A stretch of DNA of 64,000 nucleotides from positions 1,390,903 through 1,454,902 of the forward strand of contig NZ_GL379770.1 in the NCBI RefSeq assembly GCF_000143765.1, written 5' to 3'. Origin of the DNA: Sphingobacterium spiritivorum ATCC 33861 (lineage in GTDB: Bacteria; Bacteroidota; Bacteroidia; Sphingobacteriales; Sphingobacteriaceae). Positions 52,688 through 61,832 of the stretch are shown here, one piece after another. The notes beneath the pieces are model-generated. The model saw only the letters and a list, made by a program, of their open reading frames with translations. It searched no databases and was not told the DNA's origin. The translations under genes and the position numbers were made by a program. The first letter of the stretch is position 1; every line of letters begins with the position of its first letter.

Positions 52688-53635
52688 ATGAAAATATTAG
52701 CAAATGACGGAATCGATCCAATCGGAAAAAAATTATTGGAAGATGCCGGATTTGAGGTAGATACAAATCATATTCCGCAAGAGGAACTGGTTACAAAGCT
52801 AAATAACTACGATGCAATTACTGTACGTAGTGCTACTAAAGTAAGACAAGCCCTTATTGATGCCTGCCCGAATATCAAGGTAATTGGCAGAGGTGGTGTC
52901 GGAATGGATAATATTGATGTGGATTATGCCCGCAGTAAAGGTATAGCTGTCATCAATACACCAGCTGCATCATCCCTTTCTGTTGCCGAATTAGTATTCG
53001 CACACCTTCTTAACGGTGTACGTTTCTTATTCGATGCCAATCGTAAAATGCCTGTGGAGGGATCAACAAATTTTGCAGGTCTTAAAAAAGCATACGCTAA
53101 AGGTATTGAGTTACGCGGTAAGACAATTGGTATAGTAGGCTTTGGACGTATAGGGCGTGAAACAGCTAAAATTGCTTTAGGACTTGGTATGGATGTTGTT
53201 TTTTCTGATCTGTATGACGGTCCGGCTTCTCTGGAGCTTTCACTCTCAGGAGGTGTCAAGGTAGAGGTACCGGTGAAACAAGTCGGTCTGCAGGAACTTT
53301 TCAGTGTTTCTGATTTTATTTCATTACATGTTCCATTTACAGACAAACCTGTAATCGGCAAAGAAGAGTTTGCATTATTGAAAGACGGAGTGGCGTTAGT
53401 CAATGCATCTCGTGGTGGTGTGATTGATGAACTTGCATTAATTGAAGCGCTGGATTCAGGAAAAGTTTCTTTTGCTGCACTGGATGTTTTTGATGATGAA
53501 CCAACTCCGCGTGCGGGAATCCTTCAGCATGCAAAAATCTCATTGACACCGCACATCGGAGCGGCTACAAATGAGGCTCAGGAACGCATAGGTGAAGAAC
53601 TTGCTAATTTAATTATTCAACAGCTGAAGAAGTAA
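52688..53635 (+). CDS. serA: D-3-phosphoglycerate dehydrogenase, short form without ACT domain
   Basis: A 315-residue dehydrogenase. The NAD-binding loop is GIVGFGRIGRETAKIALGLG (about residues 147-166), and the catalytic residues lie in NASRGGVIDE and LTPHIGAATNEAQER. It follows serC, so the first step of serine synthesis (3-phosphoglycerate to 3-phosphohydroxypyruvate) is the most likely reaction. The chain ends right after the catalytic domain, so it lacks the C-terminal ACT domain by which E. coli-type SerA senses serine. Feedback control by that route is therefore not expected. Confidence 0.9.
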   Translation: MKILANDGIDPIGKKLLEDAGFEVDTNHIPQEELVTKLNNYDAITVRSATKVRQALIDACPNIKVIGRGGVGMDNIDVDYARSKGIAVINTPAASSLSVAELVFAHLLNGVRFLFDANRKMPVEGSTNFAGLKKAYAKGIELRGKTIGIVGFGRIGRETAKIALGLGMDVVFSDLYDGPASLELSLSGGVKVEVPVKQVGLQELFSVSDFISLHVPFTDKPVIGKEEFALLKDGVALVNASRGGVIDELALIEALDSGKVSFAALDVFDDEPTPRAGILQHAKISLTPHIGAATNEAQERIGEELANLIIQQLKK

Positions 53636-53654
53636 TTGTTGTAAATCATAATTT

Positions 53655-53696
53655 ACGGCACAAAGCGTAAGTTTACACTTTGTGCCGTTTTTGTTT
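53655..53696 (+). terminator. Terminator after the serC-serA unit
   Basis: An 11-base perfect stem (53655-53665 with 53678-53688), extendable inward with four more pairs, is followed by a T-rich tail (53688-53696). It lies about 20 bases after the serA stop and about 70 bases before lysC. Confidence 0.88.
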
Positions 53697-53763
53697 AATA
53701 GCATTACTTTTTTGTATATTCACCACGCAAAACATAAAACTGTTTTATACATTTTTTTTAAAT

Positions 53764-55077
53764 ATGAAAATTCTAAAATTTGGAGGCACATCTGTCGGAA
53801 GTGCTGCACGTATCAAAGGGTTGTTAGATATTGTAAACCCTTCTGAACGTCAGATCGTAGTGTTGTCTGCTGTCGCAGGAACAACAAATGCTTTAGTCGA
53901 AATCAGTCAGGCTTATCTGGTAGGTAAGAAGGACGAGGCCAAGCAACTGATCAAGCAGCATAAGGATAAGTATGAGTCACTGATTAAGGAACTTTTCACA
54001 ACAGATCAGGGATACAAAAACGGTAAAGATCTTATTGATTATCATTTTGATTTTATTGGTTCTCTTTCTAACGAGCACTTTACGCCGATAGAGGAAAAAG
54101 TGGTACTGGCTCAGGGAGAACTGATCTCTACTGCTTTGTTTCACTTTCACCTGAATGAGATCGGTGTACCTTCAGTGTTGTTGCCGGCATTAGATTTTAT
54201 GAAAATCGATGAAGATAACGAACCTATGGTCAGTTATATCGGTGAAAAATTAAATGCATTACTTGCTAAATATCCGGATAATACGCTGTTTATTACGCAG
54301 GGATTCATTTGTCGCAACTCGTTCGGTGAGATCGATAACCTGCGCAGAGGAGGATCTGACTACACTGCATCGCTGATTGGTGCTGCTATTCAGGCGGATG
54401 AAGTACAGATATGGACCGATATAGACGGTATGCACAACAATGATCCACGCGTTGTGAAAAATACCACGCCTATAGCTCACCTGAGTTTTAATGAAGCTGC
54501 AGAGCTTGCCTATTTCGGAGCAAAGATCTTACATCCGCAATCTGTATTTCCTGCTCAGAAATATAATGTACCTGTGCGTGTATTGAATACGATGGATCCT
54601 AAAGCTGCCGGTACACTGATCAGTAAAGATGGTGCACAGAAAGGTATTATCCGCGCTATTGCAGCAAAAGATAATATCACAGCAATTCATATTCATTCAT
54701 CCAGAATGTTGCTGGCATATGGTTTCTTGCGTAAAGTATTTGAGATATTTGAAAGATACAAGACTCCTATAGATATGATTACCACATCGGAGGTAGCTGT
54801 GTCTCTTTCTATTGACGATACAACGCATCTGGCAGATATTATTAAAGAAGTAGAAGATTTCGGAACGGTATCCGCAGATGAAAATCAGACTATTGTATGT
54901 GTGGTTGGTGACTTTGGTCAGAATACACATGGATATGCAGCACGTGTACTGGATGCTGTAAAGCATCTTCCTATTCGTATGATTTCCTATGGTGGTTCGG
55001 ACTATAACGTTTCGATTCTGATGGATTCCGAATACAAAACTGAGGCATTACGTTCATTACACAACCGTTTATTTTAA
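53764..55077 (+). CDS. lysC: Aspartate kinase, monofunctional
   Basis: About 437 residues from the ATG at 53764 (MKILKFGGTSVGSAARI); the frame is open further upstream but runs into the terminator region. The kinase domain has KFGGTSVG, then RRGGSDYTASLIGAA and IWTDIDGMHNNDPR. Two ACT-type regulatory segments fill the C-terminal 150 residues. It phosphorylates aspartate, the first step toward lysine, methionine and threonine. It is not fused to homoserine dehydrogenase. lysA follows 7 bases later, so this copy probably serves the lysine/diaminopimelate branch. Confidence 0.95.
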   Translation: MKILKFGGTSVGSAARIKGLLDIVNPSERQIVVLSAVAGTTNALVEISQAYLVGKKDEAKQLIKQHKDKYESLIKELFTTDQGYKNGKDLIDYHFDFIGSLSNEHFTPIEEKVVLAQGELISTALFHFHLNEIGVPSVLLPALDFMKIDEDNEPMVSYIGEKLNALLAKYPDNTLFITQGFICRNSFGEIDNLRRGGSDYTASLIGAAIQADEVQIWTDIDGMHNNDPRVVKNTTPIAHLSFNEAAELAYFGAKILHPQSVFPAQKYNVPVRVLNTMDPKAAGTLISKDGAQKGIIRAIAAKDNITAIHIHSSRMLLAYGFLRKVFEIFERYKTPIDMITTSEVAVSLSIDDTTHLADIIKEVEDFGTVSADENQTIVCVVGDFGQNTHGYAARVLDAVKHLPIRMISYGGSDYNVSILMDSEYKTEALRSLHNRLF

Positions 55078-55084
55078 TTTCCAT

Positions 55085-56245
55085 ATGTTCAGTACGAAAC
55101 AGCTGGCTTCTTTTGAGCATCAGGAGACGCCATTTTATTACTATGATATGAGTTTGCTGGAGCGCACACTGGATGCGTGTTCTGCAGCGGCAGAAAAAAG
55201 AGGATTTCACGTACATTATGCCTTAAAAGCTAATTTCAATGACCGTATTCTTCAGCTTATTCAGGCCAAAGGTTTTGGAGCAGATTGTGTAAGTGGTAAT
55301 GAGGTGAAAAAATCTATTGAAACGGGCTTTAAAGCTGATAAGATTACATTTGCCGGTGTCGGTAAATCGGATAAAGAGATTCGTTATGCATTGGCACATG
55401 AGATATTTGCGTTCAATGTAGAATCAATTGAAGAGATGGAGGTCATCAATGCTTTGGCAGGGGAGACAGGACAGATCGCAAATGTATCCCTGCGAATAAA
55501 TCCCAATGTGGATGCACAGACACATCATTATATCACAACTGGACTGGATGAAAATAAATTTGGTATCCCTAATTCTGAGCTTGAAAAATCTGCTGCTATA
55601 TTAAGGGAGTCAAAACATCTTAATCTGGTTGGATTACACTTTCATATCGGTTCGCAGATCGTAGATCTGAATGTATTTAAAAGCCTTTGTGTGAAGGTCA
55701 ATGAATGGAAGAACTGGTTTGAGGAGAGAGGTACTACGATCAAGGTATTAAATGTTGGTGGCGGACTGGGTGTCGATTATAAAGATCCTGATGGTAATCC
55801 TGTAACAGATTTTGAGGCTTACTTTGATATTTTTGACAGATTTTTAGAGCGTAATTCTCATCAGGAAGTTCATTTTGAATTAGGGCGGGCATTAGTCGCA
55901 CAATGTGGCAGTCTGCTAAGTCGTGTCTTGTATACAAAGAGTGGCATCAAGAAAAATTTTCTTATTCTTGATGCAGGTATGACAGAACTGATGCGTCCGG
56001 CACTATACCAGGCGTATCATAAGATCGAAAGAGTAGGAGAGTCCGATCAGGAGGAGATCAACTATGATGTCGTAGGGCCAATCTGTGAGAGTTCAGATTG
56101 TTTCGGTAAGGAAGTTCCGTTGCCTGTAAGCAAAAGAGGAGATCTGATTGCGATACGAACAGCCGGTGCTTACGGAGAAGTAATGTCTTCACATTACAAT
56201 CTTCGGGAAGAAATACGGTATGTATATTCCGACGAAATCGTATAA
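55085..56245 (+). CDS. lysA: Diaminopimelate decarboxylase
   Basis: A 386-residue PLP enzyme of the alanine-racemase/ornithine-decarboxylase fold. It converts meso-diaminopimelate to lysine. HYALKANFN carries the PLP lysine, LNVGGGLGVDY binds the phosphate of PLP, GLHFHIGSQI is conserved, and the C-terminal GPICESSDCFGKE holds the active-site Cys. It is co-transcribed with lysC (7-base gap), so the first and last steps of lysine synthesis are made together. A clear terminator follows. Confidence 0.95.
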   Translation: MFSTKQLASFEHQETPFYYYDMSLLERTLDACSAAAEKRGFHVHYALKANFNDRILQLIQAKGFGADCVSGNEVKKSIETGFKADKITFAGVGKSDKEIRYALAHEIFAFNVESIEEMEVINALAGETGQIANVSLRINPNVDAQTHHYITTGLDENKFGIPNSELEKSAAILRESKHLNLVGLHFHIGSQIVDLNVFKSLCVKVNEWKNWFEERGTTIKVLNVGGGLGVDYKDPDGNPVTDFEAYFDIFDRFLERNSHQEVHFELGRALVAQCGSLLSRVLYTKSGIKKNFLILDAGMTELMRPALYQAYHKIERVGESDQEEINYDVVGPICESSDCFGKEVPLPVSKRGDLIAIRTAGAYGEVMSSHYNLREEIRYVYSDEIV

Positions 56246-56281
56246 ACTATATAAGACAGACTTGTCTTTAAAATCATTAAC

Positions 56282-56318
56282 AAAGAAAGCCGTCCTGGAT
56301 CTCAGGGCGGCTTTCTTT
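56282..56318. terminator. Bidirectional terminator after lysA
   Basis: A 16-base stem with one wobble pair (56282-56297 with 56303-56318) and a five-base loop. The AAAGAAAG/CTTTCTTT stem base gives A/T tracts on both strands, between convergent genes. Confidence 0.9.
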
Positions 56319-56337
56319 ATTCCGTTAAACTACGGGA

Positions 56338-57294
56338 TTAATTCTTTTGGGTCATGCCAAATATGGCAATAAGCTTTTGCTCATGGTATAGATTAAAAGT
56401 CTGTTCTGCGATATCATAAGTCAGACCGTTCAGCGATAACAAATCAAAAAATTCTCTTTCAATATTATCATTAAGACATGCTTTCTGTGTGCTTCCTACA
56501 TTGGTAAATGTGATTTTATTTCCATTGAAGCGTACAGTTCCGAAATAATTATTACAGCTGGAATTGCCGCTTACACTGTTCTTATCTATATCGAAATTCA
56601 TAAATGCGCCACTGTTCTCCTGCATCTTTCCGCGCAGGGACAGAAGTTTCCAGCTGTGTTTTCCCAGAAAAGCGAGTGCCGTATTTTCTTCTTTGACATT
56701 GCTTATTTTCTTTTTGCTCAGTATTTTGATTACATCGTATGTATATGCTGAAGCATCCGCCGGAACATTTTTCAGTTTAGAACGCTTTACCAGTAATTTA
56801 TAGCGGTATCCTTCTTCGTAATTGAAGTGCTGGAAACCGGAATAAAAATACTCCCAGTCCTTACTGTTGTCATATTTGACCATATAGCATTTCATGCGTC
56901 CCACGCCTGTGCAATCTACCCGATTCTCTTTGACGGTCATAGTGATCTCTTCACTCTGATCATTTGAATCTTTGATTTTTTTCTTACTGATTACTTTTAC
57001 CACTTCATATTTATAAGATGAAGCATCTGCAGGGACATTGCTTAATTTGGTACGTTTTACCCTTACCTTGTAACGGTATCCTTCGGTATAGTCAAAATTA
57101 TCAAGGGATGTGTAGAAATATTCCCAGTCTTTGCTGTTATGATACTTTACCAGATAACATTTCATACGTCCTACTCCACTACAATCAACTCTGTTTTCTT
57201 TGATCTCCATGCTAAAGGTCTTGCTCTGAGCCAGTGCAGTGATCGCAGATGTGACCATAAAGAAACACATCAGAAGAGGCGTGATTTTTTTCAT
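56338..57294 (-). CDS. Secreted protein with two DUF4377 domains and a META (HslJ-like) domain
   Basis: The 318-residue protein has a signal peptide (to residue 22, ALAQ) and two tandem DUF4377 units of about 85 residues. Each opens with ENRVDCSGVGRMKCYLVKY or ENRVDCTGVGRMKCYMVKY and runs through WEYFY, EGYRYK and NVPADAS. A META domain of about 110 residues ends it (WKLLSLRGKMQ, NSVSGNSSCNNYFGTVRFNG). Single DUF4377 plus META is the more usual layout, so the second unit looks like an internal duplication. HslJ-type META proteins are envelope proteins linked to stress resistance. Role here unknown. Confidence 0.88.
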   Translation of the reverse strand: MKKITPLLMCFFMVTSAITALAQSKTFSMEIKENRVDCSGVGRMKCYLVKYHNSKDWEYFYTSLDNFDYTEGYRYKVRVKRTKLSNVPADASSYKYEVVKVISKKKIKDSNDQSEEITMTVKENRVDCTGVGRMKCYMVKYDNSKDWEYFYSGFQHFNYEEGYRYKLLVKRSKLKNVPADASAYTYDVIKILSKKKISNVKEENTALAFLGKHSWKLLSLRGKMQENSGAFMNFDIDKNSVSGNSSCNNYFGTVRFNGNKITFTNVGSTQKACLNDNIEREFFDLLSLNGLTYDIAEQTFNLYHEQKLIAIFGMTQKN

Positions 57295-57362
57295 AAAACT
57301 AATATTATTTCTATAATGGACAAATATATTGAAAAATGGTTTAGCATTACTGTTAAATATTA

Positions 57363-58067
57363 TTACGGTGTTAAGAGCTTTTCGGTTTTAGTATGTTCAT
57401 TTTCAGGGGACAATATCGCGATCCAGTATTCCCTCAAAACCGGATCTCCCGTTTTACTGTTTACATATTCAGCTCTTTTCAAAGCACTTTTCATAATAAA
57501 GGAGCTTTCTGCAATTGCTGTCTTGAATTTATCCAGATCAAACAGATTGAATCCGAATTTTGTAAAAGGCAAAGTCTCCATAAAAGCCCGGTCTGCAAAT
57601 GTAATGGCAACACAGCCATCCGGTTTTAGAACTCGTCTGATCTCCGCTAACAAGGCGGGGATATCTTCCCAGAAATAAAGGGTGTTGACTGACATTATCT
57701 TATCAAACAGCTCATCCTGAAAAGGGATATGCAATCCGTCGTATAAACGAAAAGTTGCCTGCCGCTTTGCGACTTCAGCCCTATGGTCTGCGCTGGCCTG
57801 CTGATGCATTGTAGAAGATATTTCCAGACCACTATAGTGGATAGACCTGGCTTGTTGCAATATTAGTTGGAGGTGTCCGCAGTTGCCATGCCCTAATTCG
57901 AGAAGTTGATCATTATCGTTTAACCCAATATTTTTGATGGTCTCCAGTGTCATGCCGATATTGTTTTCATTCATATTATCAGCGATGACAAGTCCAAATT
58001 CTCCATTCGGATTCGCCAGTTGATGAGCGATCTCTTTCAGTTCTTCTTCGGTATATATTTTTGACAT
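57363..58067 (-). CDS. Class I SAM-dependent methyltransferase
   Basis: A 234-residue protein of the UbiE/Methyltransf_11 type. Motif I is LLELGHGNCGHLQLIL (about residues 56-71), motif II FDKIMSVNTLYFWED and the post-motif RRVLKPDGCVAITFADR follow at normal spacing. It transfers a methyl group to an unknown small molecule in the cytoplasm. It lies 68 bases upstream of the DUF4377/META gene and 100 bases downstream of the broken DinB-like gene on the same strand. Confidence 0.9.
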   Translation of the reverse strand: MSKIYTEEELKEIAHQLANPNGEFGLVIADNMNENNIGMTLETIKNIGLNDNDQLLELGHGNCGHLQLILQQARSIHYSGLEISSTMHQQASADHRAEVAKRQATFRLYDGLHIPFQDELFDKIMSVNTLYFWEDIPALLAEIRRVLKPDGCVAITFADRAFMETLPFTKFGFNLFDLDKFKTAIAESSFIMKSALKRAEYVNSKTGDPVLREYWIAILSPENEHTKTEKLLTP

Positions 58068-58167
58068 ATTATTTTACTCTTTGTATGATCAAATTTAACT
58101 TTTATTGTTCATATAATATGCTCCGTATTTATGTACTACAGGATTAAATCGCAATTTTAATGTCATG

Positions 58168-58664
58168 TTATGTGTGCTGATCTTTTTCTCTGATCTTTGT
58201 TTCTGTAATTATTTTTTTCAAGATACTGATCTGCCCGAGGTGATAATGTGTATGTTCGATAACACCCAGCAGATTGCGGTAATATGTTCCGTATTTGGGA
58301 TCCGTAAACTCCAGATCTAAATACGAAGGATTTAGATTTTCAATCAGAACAGCTAAGTGTTCAGCGTCCTGAAGCGTTTTGTGAATGAGGAGCTGCCATT
58401 CTTCTTCACTAGTGATAGGTTTGAGATCAAAACTAAATTTATCCTGAGAGGTGAGCGGCTTGCCGGTAAGAACATCTGTGATAGCGACCACATAATAGTT
58501 AATATGAAAAACCAGCATAGCTATGGTATTGAGGCTATAAACAGGATTAGTTGCGTGTAGCCAGTTTATATTTAGAAGTGTATCCTTCAGATTGACACAT
58601 GTCCAGTTGCCCCGAAGTGTACATCTCTAAAATGTTTGGACAGATAAGTTAGGGAGTCTGCCAT
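58168..58664 (-). pseudogene. DinB-superfamily gene broken by a one-base frameshift
   Basis: The 116-residue frame 58168-58518 is only the C-terminal two thirds of a DinB-like protein (TDPKYGTYYRNLLGVIEHTHYH holds the metal-binding His region). The same frame continues upstream without an ATG as GNWTCVNLKDTLLNINWLHA, a typical DinB start region. Another frame from the ATG at 58664 reads MADSLTYLSKHFRDVHFG, exactly the missing N-terminus, and joins it at the C-tract 58610-58613. One extra G in the coding strand would give a continuous 165-residue protein ending the first part ..HFGGNW... So one base was lost in a homopolymer, or there is a sequencing error. Confidence 0.82.
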
Positions 58665-58857
58665 AGGTATTATAAGTAGATTTTATAAAATAGTATTGAT
58701 AGTTGGTATTAAATATAGCATTTAAATAAACAGGAAAAAAGGGTTAGCTGCCAATCCATATATATAATAAATGGCCGGATACAGTAGGTTCAGTAGTGGT
58801 ATTGATTTATCAATGTAATTGTTAAATTCGCCAATGACAAGAGTTAAAGGTCTAAAT

Positions 58858-59358
58858 ATGAAAACGGAGAGGTTAAACTTACACAGGTTAGACATGATTC
58901 ACGCTGAATTTATGTTGAGGCTGGTCAATACGGATCAGTGGAAAGAGAACATTGGTGACAGAAATGTCAATAGTATAGATGAGGCTGAAACCTATGTAAA
59001 GCGAATAATCGAAACACCTGATATTCAATACTGGGTGGTTTCATTAACTGCCGGAGAACTTCCTGTAGGCGTCGTTTCACTTGTCAAGCGAACTTATCTC
59101 GAAGATGCCGATATTGGATTTGCATTGTTGCCTGAGTTTGAAAAGAAAGGATATGCATTCGAGGCCGCAAGCAGATTGTTGATCTATATACGGGAGAATC
59201 GTATACAGAACAAAGTATTGGGAATTACCAAAAACAGCAATCTTAAGTCTATTCGTCTTTTAGAAAAATTAGGCATGAAGAGAGCTTCGGATATAGAGGA
59301 GGCTTTGCAACAGAAAAATGAACTGATTTATTACCTGTACCTGAATCAGCCATTATAG
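58858..59358 (+). CDS. GNAT family N-acetyltransferase (RimJ-like)
   Basis: About 166 residues from the ATG at 58858 (MKTERLNLHRLD), the usual RimJ-type opening. ATG at 58834 and TTG at 58819 are upstream alternatives. The core has YWVVSLTAGELPVGVVSLVK and the acetyl-CoA motif LPEFEKKGYAFEAASRLL, followed by NSNLKSIRLLEKLGMKR. It acetylates an unknown amine, possibly a protein N-terminus or an amino sugar. It stands alone; the next 345 bases hold no gene. Confidence 0.9.
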   Translation: MKTERLNLHRLDMIHAEFMLRLVNTDQWKENIGDRNVNSIDEAETYVKRIIETPDIQYWVVSLTAGELPVGVVSLVKRTYLEDADIGFALLPEFEKKGYAFEAASRLLIYIRENRIQNKVLGITKNSNLKSIRLLEKLGMKRASDIEEALQQKNELIYYLYLNQPL

Positions 59359-59704
59359 CTTATCCCTTTTATTGATCTGTTGTTTCTTAATAGAGCTTGT
59401 GAAAGCCCAACCCATAAGTAAGGCCTGCGCCTGTACAGCTAAATCGGAAAGCATTTCTCATAACTTTGAATCAGATGAATAATGTCTGTCTCTATCTTAG
59501 CAATGCTGATAATACGTACTGTAAGCAAGGATTTTTCCATTTAATTAATGCATGTGCCTAACTTAATCCTCCAGCTTCTTTATCGCCTTTCTACCGGATG
59601 TCTCTGCGACATCGTGATAGCCTTTCTTGTAGTAGTTGCTTTGAAACTTCCGATATTGTTTCGTAATTTGCTTCTAAGCTATGAATGATTAAAATAAAGA
59701 ATAT
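59359..59704. other. 346-base intergenic region
   Basis: AT-rich sequence between two plus-strand genes. I see no ORF with coding character, no strong hairpin and no repeat shared with the rest of the window. It should contain the promoter of the broken hydrolase gene. Confidence 0.5.
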
Positions 59705-60676
59705 ATGATCAAGGAAATTAAAATGTTTAGTCTGCTGATAATGATGATATGGCTGATTCATAATGTACATGCACAATCCCCGGCTATTTATGATACACTT
59801 TCCATTGGTAATATTAAACAGGTTGTTTCCTATAGCGGAAGTAAAGATGCACCTGTTATTCTTTTCTTACATGGTGGCCCCGGAAGCTCAAGGATGAAGC
59901 AGGCTGAAGTTTTTTCCAACATGCTTCAAAAACATTTTATGGTCGTTCAGTGGGATCAGCGAGGTGCGGGCAGAACCGAGGCGTTGAATAAATCGTTAGT
60001 GCCGATAACGCTGGACTTAATGGTAAATGATACATTTGAATTGATCAAATTACTTTTAAAAAGATTCAACCAGAAGAAATTGTATCTCGTTGGTGAATCC
60101 TGAGGAACTGTTTTAGGCTTCAAGATGGCTGAAAAACATCCTGAACTTTTAAATGCCTATCTCGCGTTCAGTCCAGTGGTCAACCAAACAAAAAGTGAAC
60201 AGATCCTGTTGGAAAACTTAAAACTGGATGCTAAAGAGAAAGCTAACCCAGAAGCTCTGAAAGAACTGAATATCGTCAAAATTCCATTCAACAGTTACGA
60301 AGATATGTACTATTCAAGAAAATGGATGTTAAGCTACGATGGTCACCCAGTTGCAGAAAAAGACCTGCCGCTCCTGAAGCAATATATGGAAGATTGGTCG
60401 AAAGTCTGGATGCCAACGTGGAATGAAGTAATGAAACATAATCTTCTCGTAGAATTACCAACGATCAAATGCCCTGTATATTTCTTTTTGGGAGAAAAAG
60501 ACTTACAGACAAACTGCAATATTGCCAGGGATTACTATAATATATTAAAAGCACCTAAAAAGAACATATATACTTTTAAAAATGCGGGGCATTCTGTATT
60601 AGTTGATGAGGCAGAACAAGTTCAAAAAATAATTATTGCTGAAATTTTCAAGAATGACAATAATCAGGAACATTAG
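59705..60676 (+). pseudogene. Secreted alpha/beta hydrolase broken by a stop in the nucleophile elbow
   Basis: Two frames, 59705-60103 and 60125-60676, are in the same phase and separated only by a TGA at 60101-60103. The text around it reads VGES-stop-GTVLGFKMAEKHPE. In relatives (proline iminopeptidase-like hydrolases) the elbow is GESWG or GxSxG, so a TGG (Trp) to TGA change is the simplest explanation. The rest looks intact over 323 residues: signal peptide to about residue 24, HGGPG at 56-60, WDQRGAGRTE, and the catalytic His region AGHSVLVDE near the end. TGA is a normal stop elsewhere in the window, so recoding is unlikely. The product is probably inactive. Confidence 0.88.
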
Positions 60677-60875
60677 CCCAATCTGTCACTTCATCTGTTT
60701 CAATAACAATTTCATCGTTAAGGGTTGATATTTTTTCACTCTTTAAATAGCAAAAAAATTAAATGAATGAGTTAGAGTGTGTATTAGTGATCTGTTTGTG
60801 AGTTAAATAAAGAATGTAGAACGGATTAATAAGTAGTCGTTAATTAGGATTATTTACAGTTTTAAAATTCATGTA

Positions 60876-61832
60876 ATGAATAAAATAGAACGGGAAGATA
60901 TTTATATTATAAGCAGACACAGCAATCTGACTGAGCAGGAAATAACTGAACTGTTGAAAGAAGATATATTCAATGACAGAAGCGCCTGGGAAAAGTTTCT
61001 GCGTTTGTTTTTTATAGTACTTGGCATCGGTTTTACAGTTGCCGGGATTGTGTTCTTTTTTGCTTATAACTGGGCTGATCTGCACAAGTTTGTAAAGATC
61101 GGTCTGGCAGAGGGATTGATTATTGTGACAACGGTACTGGTGCTAATTCCCGGAATCCATATTTCTGTACGAAATATCATCCTCACCGGAGCTGCCGTAC
61201 TGGTCGGTGTATTATTTGCTGTATTTGGTCAGATTTATCAGACCGGAGCGGATGCTTATGACTTTTTTCTGGCCTGGACAGTCTTTATTACCCTGTGGGT
61301 ACTTGTTTCCAATTATGCGCCGCTTTGGTTGCTGTATCTTATTCTGATCAATACGACTTTCCTGATGTATGCCGATCAGGTGGCAGAGGATTGGAGCGGA
61401 GTTTTTGTATGTACGCTATTGTTTATGGTGAATGGCGCTGCTCTATTGATTTCCATTCTGCAATCCCGTTATATTAATAATGTGTCAGTTCCGCAATGGT
61501 TTTCAAATGTAGTGGCATTAGGTGCTGCGACATTTGCTACTGCAGGTGTTATTTTCTGGATATTTGATGAGGTACAGCATACTTTCCCCTTACTTCTGAT
61601 CCTGACAGCTGCTGCTTATTTTTTTGGTATCCGCTACGGCTTAAAGACCAAAAGCGGATTTTATCTTTCCCTGATTCCCTTTAGTCTTATTGTCATTATA
61701 TCAGGCCTGCTCATCCGTATTTCGGATGGAGAAATGATGTTTCTGACTGTGAGTTGTTTTATTGTGATCAGTGTAACACTTGTTATTAGAAAATTGATAG
61801 ATCTTCAAAAGAAATGGACAAATGAAAAATAA
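60876..61832 (+). CDS. DUF2157 membrane protein
   Basis: The 318-residue product has a cytoplasmic N-terminal part (to about residue 43, with LTEQEITELLKEDIFNDRSAW) and eight or more hydrophobic segments. The first, LFFIVLGIGFTVAGIVFFFAYNWADLHKF, is the signature of DUF2157. Function unknown. It overlaps the next gene (DUF4401) by 11 bases, and a GDYxxLxY protein ends the operon; this three-gene set is a known recurring cluster of unknown function. Confidence 0.9.
   Translation: MNKIEREDIYIISRHSNLTEQEITELLKEDIFNDRSAWEKFLRLFFIVLGIGFTVAGIVFFFAYNWADLHKFVKIGLAEGLIIVTTVLVLIPGIHISVRNIILTGAAVLVGVLFAVFGQIYQTGADAYDFFLAWTVFITLWVLVSNYAPLWLLYLILINTTFLMYADQVAEDWSGVFVCTLLFMVNGAALLISILQSRYINNVSVPQWFSNVVALGAATFATAGVIFWIFDEVQHTFPLLLILTAAAYFFGIRYGLKTKSGFYLSLIPFSLIVIISGLLIRISDGEMMFLTVSCFIVISVTLVIRKLIDLQKKWTNEK

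Noticed and set aside
52924..53403. 159-residue minus-strand ORF inside serA
   Set aside because: It lies wholly opposite the conserved Rossmann region of serA; composition is that of an antisense shadow.
57139..57678. 179-residue plus-strand ORF across the methyltransferase and DUF4377 genes
   Set aside because: It overlaps two well-supported minus-strand genes and has no domain character.
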